A model generated the notes under the pieces. It made no database searches, was not told the origin of the DNA, and was given only the letters and a program-made list of their open reading frames with translations. From Deltaproteobacteria bacterium (GTDB taxonomy: Bacteria > Desulfobacterota > Desulfarculia > Adiutricales > Adiutricaceae), in contig JAISCZ010000072.1 of NCBI GenBank assembly GCA_031265205.1, positions 1 through 64,000 on the forward strand: a stretch of 64,000 nucleotides of DNA, read 5' to 3'. Positions 19,389 through 29,383 of the stretch are shown one piece after another. Every line of letters starts with the position of its first letter. Position 1 is the stretch's first letter. The translations under genes were made by a program, and so were the position numbers.

Positions 19389-19718
19389 TTATCCAAGGCG
19401 CATATTGGCCATTGTAGATTGCCACGCCGCCGCGCGCCCTTTCCTAAACCACGCTTCAGAGAGCTCAGGATCTGACTCAAGAACGCGCGTGTAATAATTC
19501 TCCGCTTCACTAAAGTTACCAGCCGTATCCGCCGTTCTTGCCATTCCCAGCAATGTCTCAATTTTAATCCCAGTCTCAAGTTTTATCTCCTGAGTATTTT
19601 CCCCATCGGAAAGAAGTCCCGACCGCGTTTCAGACGCGATTGGATTGCCACAACCAGGGCAGGCTACCGCCTTGTCTGATATTTCTTTCCCACACTCAGG
19701 GCATTGAATAAGGGCCAT
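19389..19718 (-). CDS. N-terminal part of the split protein: zinc ribbon and TPR
   Basis: 109 residues. The N-terminus has two Cys pairs (CPECGKEI and CPGCGNPI) forming a zinc ribbon. Residues 50-105 look like one tetratricopeptide-type helical hairpin (NFSEAENYYTRVLESDPELSEAWFR, shortened here to its first part in sense). The frame ends at TAA 19391-19389, and the following codon in the same frame is the ATG of the CFI-box fragment. The two parts are treated separately because of the stop, but they probably descend from one gene of about 340 codons. Confidence 0.6.
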   Translation of the reverse strand: MALIQCPECGKEISDKAVACPGCGNPIASETRSGLLSDGENTQEIKLETGIKIETLLGMARTADTAGNFSEAENYYTRVLESDPELSEAWFRKGRAAAWQSTMANMRLG

Positions 19719-20219
19719 GTCACGACTCCAGCTAACATTCCGCCTAAATCAACTTGAAGGCGCCACTAAAAAATTAACGTTTCTAAAGAGTGTTATTTAC
19801 CACAAACCTTTCCGTATCCTTTCACCGCGAAGAAAACCATCTCCCGTCCTCTCCTGGGCTTCCTCCCCTCCGCTCGCGGTCCCACGCGCCTGGCCGAAGC
19901 TCGCCATCAGCCTGACCCGGAACAGTCCCTTCTATAGCCCGTGAACGGATACGTCGCTCGCGCGTCGCTTGCTCTTACTCTCCTGGTTCCCTATCCGGGA
20001 GAATGGAGGGAGGCGCGTCGGAATCAAACCTTCCCGCCCCATGGTCCGCTCAGGACTCAATTAAGCTGTTCCGCCGGTCAGGACACGCCAAGGCGCCAAG
20101 GATTGACCTTGCCTATGGATTTTAATTAGTATAAATTACGCGAGGCGATATCAGTCGCGGGACAATGCCTGAACGCGGCTAGGGCGTCAGAAATATAGAC
20201 TTCTAATTTTGGAGAGAAC
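19719..20219. other. Gene-free spacer
   Basis: Several small open frames exist, but none has a credible start or protein-like content. The last 12 bp before 20220 contain GGAGAG, the ribosome site of the next gene. Confidence 0.5.
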
Positions 20220-21940
20220 ATGACTAAAAACCCCGTCAAAAGTTTCAATACCACGGGAGTCTGCGTTCCCAGCAAACATTATACGCTTCCAGCCCTCCCG
20301 CGCCTTCCGAACGTAATGGATAATATCGAAAAGGAATTATATTTCTGTATCCACGCGCCGCGCCAGTCCGGTAAAACCACGTGCCTGCAAGCCCTTTGCG
20401 GACAGATTAACTCCGAAGGAAAGTATTACGCCTTTGACTGTTCTCTGGGTACCCTTAGAGATACCAAAGACCCCGCGACGGCCATGAAATATATCGTCGA
20501 TCGGATATACGCGGGCCTCGCCTACTCCGGCGTCGCCGAACTAGCCAAGATGGTTCGCGCTTTTGACGATAATCCTCTCATGGATTCTCCCGTCAGCATG
20601 GCGCGGAGCCTGTTGAATAGCCTGAGCATGTCCGCGGACAGGGAACTGGTCGTCTTCTTCGACGACGCGGACTGCCTTCATGAGGAGCCGCTCGTGATGT
20701 TCCTGGGCCAGATCAGGCAAGGGTTTCTCGACCGTTTTAAAACGCCAGCCAGCAAATTTCCGAGATCCCTGGCCCTCGTGGGGACGCGGAACATAAGGAA
20801 CTACCTTTACAGGGTCAGTCCTGAGGAGAAATCCACGGGAACGCCCAGTCCTTTTAACGTCATAGAGTCCTCGCTGTCGTTGGGCGACTTCACCAGAGAG
20901 GACATCAAAGCCCTCTACGGCCAGCACACCGCTTTGACGGGCCAAGTTTTCGAGCCGTCCGCGTTCGATCAGGCCTGGCTCTGGACCGAAGGCCAGCCCT
21001 GGCTGGTCAACGCGCTGGCCAAGAGCGTCATAGAAAGACAGTTTAAGCGCGACTATTCCAGAGTTGTCGCCGGACTGGACATCGACCACGCCGCGCGAGA
21101 CACGCTTCAGCGCGGTGAAACGCCTATCGACTCTCTCCTGGAACGGATCTAAGGACACGCGGGCCAGGAGGGTAATCTAACCCGTGATAACCGGCGCCAA
21201 ATAATTGCCGAACGGATTTTCCAGAGATGATGTCGCGTACGTCGTGGATCTCGGCGTCATGAAGATGGGCTTCGGCGAAAAAAACCATTAAGGCCTTCAA
21301 ATATCTTCTTCGGGGAGTTAATCGTCCGCGCTTTAACCCAAGAATCTTCAGGAAAAAATTCCCGCGGAACTACAAAACAAACGCGTGGACGGAACCTCTC
21401 TTGACATAGACGGCCTTCTCCGGTCCTTCCAGATCTATTGGAGGGAAAACATCGAAGCCAACGAAATGACCGAGAATGAAATAGGAGACGCTTCGCCTTT
21501 TGGAAACTAGCGTCGCCGAGTCTTTGAAGAATTCCCATATCGCGGAAGAATTTCAAATTTATGAAGATATTGTCAAGATAATCACGGAAAATCCGTCCGG
21601 ATTCAAGAGGGAGGATTTTACGCGTATCGTATTTTCTCTTTCACGCGAAGGATTTTTGAACGGCGGGGCTGACTTTGTTTAAAGAAAATACGGCCTGGGA
21701 AGAACTTTCGTCGACATACGCGTGAACTACAATGGCGTACGCTATCACGTGTAATTGAAAATCAAGGGCGCTAAGGCCTGGGAAAAGTATCGCGTAAACG
21801 CTCGGCTATATGGACAAACGCGGCTCTTCCGTCGGATGGCTGCTCGTCTTCGACAGAAATTTCACTAAAACATGGTGAGAGAAACTTACATGAGAGACTC
21901 TGGATCGCGGAGGAAAGACCGCGCGCGTGGTCGTCTGTTA
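20220..21940 (+). pseudogene. Broken AAA-like ATPase with C-terminal nuclease-type domain
   Basis: An open frame at 20220-21152 (310 residues, GGAGAG ribosome site) encodes the ATPase half: Walker A APRQSGKTTCL near residue 47, Walker B VVFFDDAD near 143, and a winged-helix-like end. Downstream, pieces of the rest can be read in shifted frames. The fragment 21500-21682 is helical, then 21690-21860 reads GRTFVDIRVNYNGVRYHV, a stop, LKIKGAKAWEKYR and GSSVGWLLVFDR, which matches the PD-(D/E)XK-type tail of this family. The stop (TAA) stands where the catalytic Glu of E-x-K is expected. The family is common in gut and sediment bacteria; its role is not established. Confidence 0.7.
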
Positions 21941-22509
21941 ACCGCCTCGCCTGGCTGGACGGGGAATTAACGTTTCTTGACGCGACTGTACGCGCTTCAC
22001 TAAATATATGGCCTAATTTGAAAGCGCGCGCCGCGCTCGATAGGTTTTTGGAGGCGCGCGCTCCGAAGGCTTAATCCATACCGGTGGTCTTCAGGAGGAC
22101 AGTCTTTAGGCAAGCGTATCCGCGCCCAAGCCAGATTGTCATCTCCGAAGGACTAAGCCTGGCAAGCGCCCCGGGCTGACTCCTTCGCCACGCCCCAGAT
22201 TTAGGGACACGCCTTTCCGTAAAGAGCCTTTAAAAGTTCGCGTTTGCCTTGGATAGCTATACCGTAAACGGATACCCAATTCCCACCTCAAATACCCGTA
22301 ATTTTCGCGCCTACTTTTTCCAGTTATTTTTTATAATAATTTCGCTTTTTTTGCTTTTCGCCTTCGCTTATTTTAGACTGTAGTCGCAATAACTTTTCCG
22401 CGACTTTACGCGATTCTCTCCCTTTCCACGCCTTCCTCGCCGACGCTAACTTAAATTTAGCGCTTGATATAAACCTCGCGCCTCAATTCTTCCCTCCAGG
22501 TGACTCACG
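21941..22509. other. Gene-free spacer upstream of nnr
   Basis: No protein-like frame. AT-rich around 22290-22480. The last bases before 22510 include CCAGGTG, a weak ribosome site for the next gene. Confidence 0.5.
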
Positions 22510-24102
22510 ATGCTCCCTTACCCTCCCTATGTCGCCACCGCGCTAGAATCCGCCACGATAGACAAAACGGCCATCGAAAGTTTCCTTCTCCCAGGCGCGG
22601 TCCTCATGGAAAACGCCGCCCGCTCCGTCGCGAGGCATGCCTTGGCGCTCTTTCCGACCCTGCGCGAGCCCGGGAAGAGGATAATTATCCTCGCCGGACC
22701 GGGGCAAAACGGAGGCGACGGCTGGGTACTGGCGCGCCTATTCCACGCTCTTGGCCACCAGGTCCGGGGATATTTAGTAGCCGCCCCCGGCGCCGCTCCC
22801 ACGGGAGACGCTTTTCCCAACTATCAGACGGCGCGCCTCTTAAATATCCCGCTGTCTACCATTTCCCACGAGGGCGACCTCTTACCCGCTTTTAATGAAG
22901 CCGATTTCGTCATCGACGCTCTTTTCGGCACCGGCCTCGCGCGGGAAATCGGAGACCCCCAAAAGCGCGTTTTGGAGGCCCTCCGCGACGCTCCCCGAAC
23001 CTTTAAAGTCGTAGCCGTGGATGTCCCCTCCGGCCTTTGCGCGACCACGGGGGCCCTTTTCGGCCCAGCGGTAGCGGCGGATCTGACCGTTTCCTTGGGA
23101 ACCTACAAAGCCGGGCTCTTTAGCGGTAACGGCCCCAAGCTCGCGGGCCTTGTCCGCCTGGGGGATATCGGCCTTTCGCCTCCCATGCTCTCCCCCGCGC
23201 CCTTGGGAATCCTCTTAACCAAAGAATACGTTTCCACGCTCCTCCCTTTAAGGCCCCGCGACGGCCACAAAGGAACCTTCGGCCACGCCGTGGTGGCGGG
23301 GGGCTCGCCCGGCAAAACGGGGGCCTTAACCCTCGCCGCCCTGGGGGCCCTGCGGGCGGGCGCCGGCCTCGTGACCGCCGCCCATCCCAAGTCTTTCGCG
23401 GCCATTTTCGCGCAAAAGCTCACCGCCATTATGACGCTTCCCTTGGACGAGTCCCCCGGGGCGGCGCTGGGCCAGTCCGCGGCGGACGCGCTTCTGGAAT
23501 TTATGGGTAACAAAAGCGCCCTTGGCCTTGGCTGCGGCATGGGCCTCTCGGAGAGCGCCGCCTCTTGCGCGCTCACGCTCGCCGCGCGGCTCCCCCTCCC
23601 TTTAGTCCTCGACGCCGACGCCTTAACCCTCCTCGCCCCAAGTCCCCGAGCGCTCCTATCCCGCGCGGCGCCCACGGTTTTAACCCCCCATTACGGGGAA
23701 GCGGCGCGCCTTCTCTCCGTTTCCAGCGCCGAGATAGCCCGCGATCAGCTCGAGTCTTCCCGCCAAATCGCCCGCGAGCGAGGCGCTATCGTTGTCCTCA
23801 AGGGGCCTCGGACCATAATCGCGCGACCCGACGGGCGTTTTTTCGTCAACGACTCTGGCTCCCCGATTTTGGCGACGGGCGGCTCGGGAGATCTCTTAAC
23901 CGGGCTCATAACCGGCCTCTTAGCCCAAAAAATGGATCCCTTCAAGGCCTGCGCCCTCGCGGTTTACGCCCACGGTTTAGCCGGGGAGATAGCCGCGGAG
24001 GCCAAAGGGCCCTGGGGGCTCTCCCCTTGGGAAATTCAGGAATTTATCCCCCGGGCCTTCCAGGAGTTACGGGATTTTGGCGAAAAGAGGCAATTCCTTT
24101 AA
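22510..24102 (+). CDS. nnr: Bifunctional NAD(P)HX epimerase / ADP-dependent NAD(P)HX dehydratase
   Basis: 530-residue fusion that repairs hydrated NADH and NADPH. The N-terminal YjeF_N/NnrE epimerase domain (about 10-215) has GPGQNGGDGWVLAR and the DVPSG loop. The C-terminal NnrD/carbohydrate-kinase-like dehydratase (about 225-520) has GHKGTFGHAVVAGG, the GAGLVT segment, and the phosphate/active-site motif ATGGSGDLLTG. Length and order match the usual bacterial fusion. ATG 22510 places the epimerase start correctly and follows a weak AGGTG. It stands alone, with gene-poor sequence on both sides, as a conserved maintenance gene retained in a shrinking region. Confidence 0.93.
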   Translation: MLPYPPYVATALESATIDKTAIESFLLPGAVLMENAARSVARHALALFPTLREPGKRIIILAGPGQNGGDGWVLARLFHALGHQVRGYLVAAPGAAPTGDAFPNYQTARLLNIPLSTISHEGDLLPAFNEADFVIDALFGTGLAREIGDPQKRVLEALRDAPRTFKVVAVDVPSGLCATTGALFGPAVAADLTVSLGTYKAGLFSGNGPKLAGLVRLGDIGLSPPMLSPAPLGILLTKEYVSTLLPLRPRDGHKGTFGHAVVAGGSPGKTGALTLAALGALRAGAGLVTAAHPKSFAAIFAQKLTAIMTLPLDESPGAALGQSAADALLEFMGNKSALGLGCGMGLSESAASCALTLAARLPLPLVLDADALTLLAPSPRALLSRAAPTVLTPHYGEAARLLSVSSAEIARDQLESSRQIARERGAIVVLKGPRTIIARPDGRFFVNDSGSPILATGGSGDLLTGLITGLLAQKMDPFKACALAVYAHGLAGEIAAEAKGPWGLSPWEIQEFIPRAFQELRDFGEKRQFL

Positions 24103-24480
24103 ACTTAAACCGCGCTTCCCCCGCGCGGCGCGCCGCGCGCTTTCCTCCCCGCGCTTTCCTTAAAAGGCCCGGAGACGCTTTCCTCTTTTACGGATCAAGC
24201 GAGCGTCTCATAAAGACTCGCCCTTCGCGCCCGGGGACTCGCGACGAGGCCTCACAAAGCGAGGCGCGCAAGGGCCAAGGGCCCGCCGCCGCGCGCCTCT
24301 GGAGACGGACGCTCACGCGAAAGTTTTCGGCGTATTCGCGCCGCGCTTCGGCGCTTTGGCGGAGAGACCCGCGACGCGACTATCGCGATTCCCGAGGGGT
24401 TGGCCTGGATTATGCTTATTTCTTGGTTTTAAGTCGCGGGCCACTCCGCCGCCTTAATTTTCCGCCAGGTTTGAGAGAAC
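24103..24480. other. Gene-free spacer before the exporter operon
   Basis: GC-rich and without a credible gene. The final bases contain GAGAG before ATG 24481. Confidence 0.5.
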
Positions 24481-25758
24481 ATGCGCCGCAAAAAATATTT
24501 TATCCCCCTTTTAATCTTCCTCGCCTGCGGAGGATTCCTGACTTTTCGCGCTTGCGGCGCGGAAAAAATGGATACTTTTTACCGAACGCAAAGGGTAATT
24601 AATAACCAATTGCGCGTCGCGGTCTCCGCCACCGGCACCATCAATCCCGTCAGCGTGGTCAGCGTGGGCACCCAAATCTCCGGGACTATCCTGCGCATGC
24701 TGGTGGATTTCAATGACCAGGTGCGGGAAGGGCAGCTCCTTTTAACCTTAGACGACGAACTCTTCCGCGCCAAGGTCCAAATGACGGAGGCCAATCTGGC
24801 CTCGGCCCAAGCCCAGGAAAAACTAGCCCAAGTAAAATACGACCGCCAGGCCAAGCTTTTCGCCCAAGGCTCCAGCCCCAGGGAGGACGTGGACACGGCC
24901 CAGGCCAATCTGGACATGGCCAAGGCCACGGTCGCCCAAAGCCTGGCCCAGCTGGCCCAAGACCAATATAACCTCAACAACACCCAAATAGTCTCCCCGG
25001 TCGACGGCGTGGTCATCAACCGCGCCGTGGACGTGGGCCAGACCGTGGCCGCGAGTTTTCAGACGCCCACCTTAATAGATATCGCCCAAGATCTCTCCAA
25101 GATGCAGATTAACGCGAGTTTCGCGGAAGCGGACATCGGGAGGCTCACCCCGGGGCTCGCCGTCTCTTTTACCGTGGACGCCTTTCCCGGCCAAACCTTT
25201 AGCGGAGTCGTCAGACAGATCCGCCTGAACCCCATCATCAACTCCAACGTCGTCACCTATGACGTGGTCGTGGACGTCCAAAATCCGGACTTGACGCTTC
25301 TTCCCGGCATGACCGCCTACGTGGACATTGAACTCTATCGGGAGGACAACGTTCTTTTGGTGCCCAACTCCGCCTTAAATTTCCGCCCTCCGGAAGACGC
25401 GGCGAACGCTAATGGAGCGGGACAAGCCGCGCCTCCCCCCGCGGCCGAGCCGGAAAGCGCCGCGTTAGGCGCCCCCCCAAACGGCGCGCCCGCCCTGGAC
25501 GCTCCCTCCAAATCCCTTCAGGGCGTTCCCTCCAAAGACGATCTCCCCACCTCCGGGCGGGTCTACGTTTTAGGCAAAGACCAAAGGCCTAAAGCCGTCG
25601 AGCTGACCCTGGGGGCCACGGATCTGAGGTACACCGTGGTCAAGAGCGGCGCCCTCCAAGCCGGGGACATGGTCATCATCTCCGAGGATGTCGCCCAGAC
25701 CACCCAAAGCACCCTCCTTACCCCCGGAAGGGCGGGACCGGCCCCGGGGAGGCGCTAA
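24481..25758 (+). CDS. MacA-like periplasmic adaptor of an ABC efflux system
   Basis: 425 residues. An N-terminal membrane anchor (about 6-26, basic start followed by a hydrophobic stretch) leads into a biotinyl-lipoyl-like hairpin domain with a long alpha-helical segment (about 95-180, repeated Ala/Gln-rich heptads) and beta-barrel domains, as in membrane fusion proteins of the MacA/HlyD type. A Pro/Ala-rich insertion around 305-355 is unusual. It is followed after 5 bp by an ABC ATPase and then a MacB-type permease, so the three form a tripartite exporter together with an outer-membrane channel encoded elsewhere. The substrate is unknown; macrolides, peptides and lipids are all handled by relatives. 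Confidence 0.9.
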   Translation: MRRKKYFIPLLIFLACGGFLTFRACGAEKMDTFYRTQRVINNQLRVAVSATGTINPVSVVSVGTQISGTILRMLVDFNDQVREGQLLLTLDDELFRAKVQMTEANLASAQAQEKLAQVKYDRQAKLFAQGSSPREDVDTAQANLDMAKATVAQSLAQLAQDQYNLNNTQIVSPVDGVVINRAVDVGQTVAASFQTPTLIDIAQDLSKMQINASFAEADIGRLTPGLAVSFTVDAFPGQTFSGVVRQIRLNPIINSNVVTYDVVVDVQNPDLTLLPGMTAYVDIELYREDNVLLVPNSALNFRPPEDAANANGAGQAAPPPAAEPESAALGAPPNGAPALDAPSKSLQGVPSKDDLPTSGRVYVLGKDQRPKAVELTLGATDLRYTVVKSGALQAGDMVIISEDVAQTTQSTLLTPGRAGPAPGRR

Positions 25759-25763
25759 AAACC

Positions 25764-26471
25764 ATGGCGACTCCCTATCTCGTGGAAACGAAGGACCTCA
25801 AAAAGGCCTATGTTACCGACGCGGGCGCCTTTGAGGTCCTCCATGGCGTAAATTTTACTTTCCGGGAAGGGGAGTTTACCGCCATTATGGGCCCCTCTGG
25901 CTCCGGCAAGTCCACTTTCATGAACATCTTAGGCTGCCTGGACACGCCCACGTCGGGGGTCTACTCCCTTTTGGGCCAGGATGTTCTAACCCTCTCCCCC
26001 AACGAGCTGGCCCGGACCCGCAACCTTTTTCTGGGCTTCGTCTTCCAGGGCTATAACCTCCTCCCCAAGGCCGATCTCTTGGAAAACGTGGGTCTGCCTC
26101 TCCTCTACGCGCGGGTGGGAAGCGCGGAGAGGAAAAGGAGGTCCCTGGCGCTTTTGGAAAAAGTGGGCTTGGGGCCCTGGGCGCGCCATCGGCCTAGCCA
26201 AGTCTCGGGCGGCCAGCAGCAAAGAGCGGCTATCGCGCGCGCCCTGGCGAGCGAGCCGAAGCTGCTTTTGGCCGACGAGCCCACCGGTAACTTGGACAGC
26301 CAGACCTCCGACGACGTCATGAGTTTGCTGATCTCCCTCAACAACGAAGGGGCGAGCCTCATCCTCGTGACCCACGAGCCTGACGTGGCGGCCTGCGCCA
26401 AAAGAATCGTCCGTTTCCGCGACGGCCTCCTCGTGGAGGACAGTCCCGTCCTCCACCGAAGGGCGCTCTGA
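25764..26471 (+). CDS. ABC transporter ATPase (MacB/LolD type)
   Basis: 235 residues with all nucleotide-binding motifs: Walker A GPSGSGKST (about 48-56), Q-loop FQGYNLLP, signature VSGGQQQRAAIARAL and Walker B LLLADEPTGNLD, followed by the H-loop VTHEP. It drives the MacAB-like exporter from the cytoplasmic face. It starts 5 bp after the adaptor, and its last base is the first base of the permease's ATG. In classical MacB the ATPase and permease are one chain; here they are separate, as in many related systems. Confidence 0.93.
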   Translation: MATPYLVETKDLKKAYVTDAGAFEVLHGVNFTFREGEFTAIMGPSGSGKSTFMNILGCLDTPTSGVYSLLGQDVLTLSPNELARTRNLFLGFVFQGYNLLPKADLLENVGLPLLYARVGSAERKRRSLALLEKVGLGPWARHRPSQVSGGQQQRAAIARALASEPKLLLADEPTGNLDSQTSDDVMSLLISLNNEGASLILVTHEPDVAACAKRIVRFRDGLLVEDSPVLHRRAL

Positions 26472-27694
26472 TGTTTCCCGCCATGTTTTTAGAGGCCCTC
26501 CGGGCCATGGGCTCCAATAGGCTCAGAACTTTTCTCACCATGCTCGGCATGGTCATCGGGGTGGGCGCCGTGGTCCTCATGCTGGCCGTGGGGGAAGGCG
26601 CCAGGGTCACCATTAAAAAACAGGTGGACGCGCTCGGCACCAATATCTTCATCGTGCTCGCGGGTTTCCAAAATACCGCGGGGGTGAGATCCGGGTCCGG
26701 TAGCCGCCAAAATCTCACCCAAGCGGACGGGGACGCCATTGAGGGCTTGGACGACATTTTGGCCGTGAGCCCCGTTTCCTTCGCGTCCCTGCAGCTCGTC
26801 TACTCAGGCCGTAACTGGAACGTTATGGTCAACGGGGTCAACGAGCGCTACCTCAGCGTGCGCTCCTGGGACGTGGCCGACGGCCGGGAAATGGACTCCA
26901 TCGACAGCCAATCCGCGGCGAGGGTCATCTGGCTGGGACAAAGCTCCGCCAAGGAACTCTTCGGAAGCGACGATCCTTTGGGAAAAACGTTGCGCGTGGG
27001 AACGACGCCTTTTGTCGTGGCCGGGATCCTCGCCCCCAAAGGTCAATCCCTGGACGGGCGCGACCAAGACGATATCGCCCTGGTCCCTTTCAGCTCCTTT
27101 AACCGCTTTCTCCAGGGCAGCCATTTCCAGGGCGTGGTCCGCATGCTCATGATCAAGGCGCGCGAAGGCGCGGACATGAACCACGTCCAGGAAGACATTA
27201 GGAGTTTATTGCGGGAGCGTCACCATATCCTTGATTCTCTCCAGGACGACGATTTCTTTTTAAATAACCTTTCGGCGGTCATGGACTCGGCGGAAGCGGC
27301 GGCCAGGGCCATGACCCTTCTTTTAGGGGCTATCGCCTCCATTTCCCTGGCGGTGGGCGGCATCGGCATCATGAACATCATGCTGGTTTCCGTCACCGAA
27401 AGAACCCGGGAAATAGGCGTCAGGCTCGCCATCGGGGCGCGCAAAAAAGATATCCTGACCCAGTTCATCCTGGAGGCTATTCTGGTTTCGCTGACGGGCG
27501 GCCTGTTAGGGCTCCTTTTAGGGGCCTCGGGCGCCTTCGTCGTCTCTAGCGTTTGGAAGATGTCCATCCAGATTACCCCCTTTTCCCTTCTGCTCTCCTT
27601 TACCGTCAGTTTGGCCACGGGTCTCTTTTTCGGCTTCTACCCGGCCTGGAAGGCTTCCGGACAGAATCCCATCGAAGCCTTAAGGTATCAATAG
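26471..27694 (+). CDS. MacB-type ABC permease
   Basis: 407 residues. The first transmembrane segment (about 18-42) is followed by a large periplasmic MacB_PCD domain (about 45-270). Three more membrane segments form the FtsX domain (about 280-400), including the conserved ERTREIGVRLAIGARKKDI loop that couples to the ATPase. It ends in ALRYQ, the usual C-terminus of this family. The start overlaps the ATPase stop. With the two upstream genes it forms one operon. Confidence 0.92.
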   Translation: MFPAMFLEALRAMGSNRLRTFLTMLGMVIGVGAVVLMLAVGEGARVTIKKQVDALGTNIFIVLAGFQNTAGVRSGSGSRQNLTQADGDAIEGLDDILAVSPVSFASLQLVYSGRNWNVMVNGVNERYLSVRSWDVADGREMDSIDSQSAARVIWLGQSSAKELFGSDDPLGKTLRVGTTPFVVAGILAPKGQSLDGRDQDDIALVPFSSFNRFLQGSHFQGVVRMLMIKAREGADMNHVQEDIRSLLRERHHILDSLQDDDFFLNNLSAVMDSAEAAARAMTLLLGAIASISLAVGGIGIMNIMLVSVTERTREIGVRLAIGARKKDILTQFILEAILVSLTGGLLGLLLGASGAFVVSSVWKMSIQITPFSLLLSFTVSLATGLFFGFYPAWKASGQNPIEALRYQ

Positions 27695-29383
27695 TCGGAA
27701 AGCCTAATCCGTCGCGCCGCGCGCGGACGCGGGACGAGTCAATAATAATTCGCGCGCCCTAAATTTTGAGCGATTTTGAGCGATTCTTGACTTCGAGGAA
27801 ATATTTAGACACATTTTTAAAATTTATATCGAAATCGCGCCCGATTATAAAAAGGCGCGCTACCTACATATTCTATTCCCATCGTGGATATTCTTCCCTC
27901 TTCGCCTCTGAGCTTTATTTATTTAACGCGCGCGTATTACCCTAAAAAGACATCGCTTCATAGGAAATTTTATGATAATTGGAAAAAATAGTTTATTCCT
28001 CTCGTCAGCGTCTTCAGCTTACAATCGGCGTCAACTCAATCGCGATAATCCTTGTATATTAGCTATTTGACGCGGCGTTTGGTTTCAAATCTTATGCCGC
28101 TTTGAAAGCTACTGATCTTTTTAACGACCGCTACGCCCTTTCCGCTTGATGAACAGTCCCTAAGACAAAGATTTATTGATTTAAATTATACCCAAGAAAC
28201 AGCCTCTCTCGTTCAAGTTTCATTATCAGAGTATTTAGCGATCGCCAGATATCCTTAATACCAATTACGGATGGCGCTTTGGCTTTCATGGCTAACTATG
28301 GACACCCACCAATAACTTTGCGGTTAAGCGGATGACAATGTGGGACGGAAGGAACCGCGTTACGGTTTCCATGAGATGAATGATTTTCTCTCTGGGCTAT
28401 CATGTATTCCAAGGCTTTACTATTGGTCCATCCTCCTAAAATGGCGAATTCTACTTTTGAGCGCGATGGTTTTTCAGCTAACCGGGGCGCCAGGCTCCTC
28501 CTAATCGGCCCATTAAAGGTTACCCGCGATAATTTCGCGAGTGGACGCAATTATTTGTCCTTTTGAGTCGCGACAGCTTCTTGGCTCGCCTTACGCCTAT
28601 GCCCAGGCCCGCGCTCTTTTGTCTAAGGCTCCAGGCTCTTGTGGTCTTGATCAAGCCTTGGGACAAGCGTCAGTTCCTTCGAATGGTCGCCGCCGCGAGA
28701 GCTAGCCTACCGCTGTTTTGACCGCGCTTCATACCATTGACCAAGCCGCGTTTTTAGGTCAATCCCTCGCCTCCGCGCGCCTCCCCCCTCCACCCCGAAG
28801 AGAGCGTAAGTGGGAAGAGGCTAAAAATAGTGGATCTATCGAGAGATGACCGCGAAGATTGCCTCCAAAAAATACATTGTGGCTCAAAAAAGGGGGATAG
28901 AGGTCGACGAGAGCTGCCCCTGGCTACCGGCGCCAGAACCCCAAGCGAGACTCCTAGCGCTTTCCCAACCTAACTCGCGTGAAAAGCCTAGGCGTCAATG
29001 GTAGCTCCAAAGGCCAGCGAAAAATTGTTTAACTACGCCTTATTAACTCAAGAACGGAAATATCTTTCATAAAATAGTTGCGAAATAGCGCGCTTTGCGC
29101 TAAATAATATTTAGTCTCGACGGGGTTAGCCGCCGACGCGTTAAGAAGTCGGCTCCCAGCTTTATCGTCGCCTATTGCGGCGAGTTTCGCGGGATTCCGC
29201 GTAATCTCTTGTCGGATATTCATGTTTTATGGGTAAATTGACCGTTTTTTAAATTTAGATCCTTCAGGGAGTGACCCGAATGTTTTAAGATTTAACTTCC
29301 CTCGCGTGAAAATTGGCGATATTATTGTTAAGATAACCATATCGCTTGTTAGCTACAAGATCACAGTCAGTCAGGTGAAACGA
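27695..29383. other. Gene-poor, probably decayed region
   Basis: 1.7 kb with no frame I can assign. Mixed composition with short stretches that read like protein in changing frames (for example near 28090-28250 and 28600-28700), suggesting old pseudogenes. A 24-base stretch at 28061-28084 is nearly repeated at 31218-31242. The final bases hold an AGGTGA ribosome site for the gene at 29384. Confidence 0.5.

Noticed and set aside
28296-29223. Two minus-strand frames of 84 and 64 codons
   Set aside because: No recognisable family, no ribosome site; probably remnants or chance.
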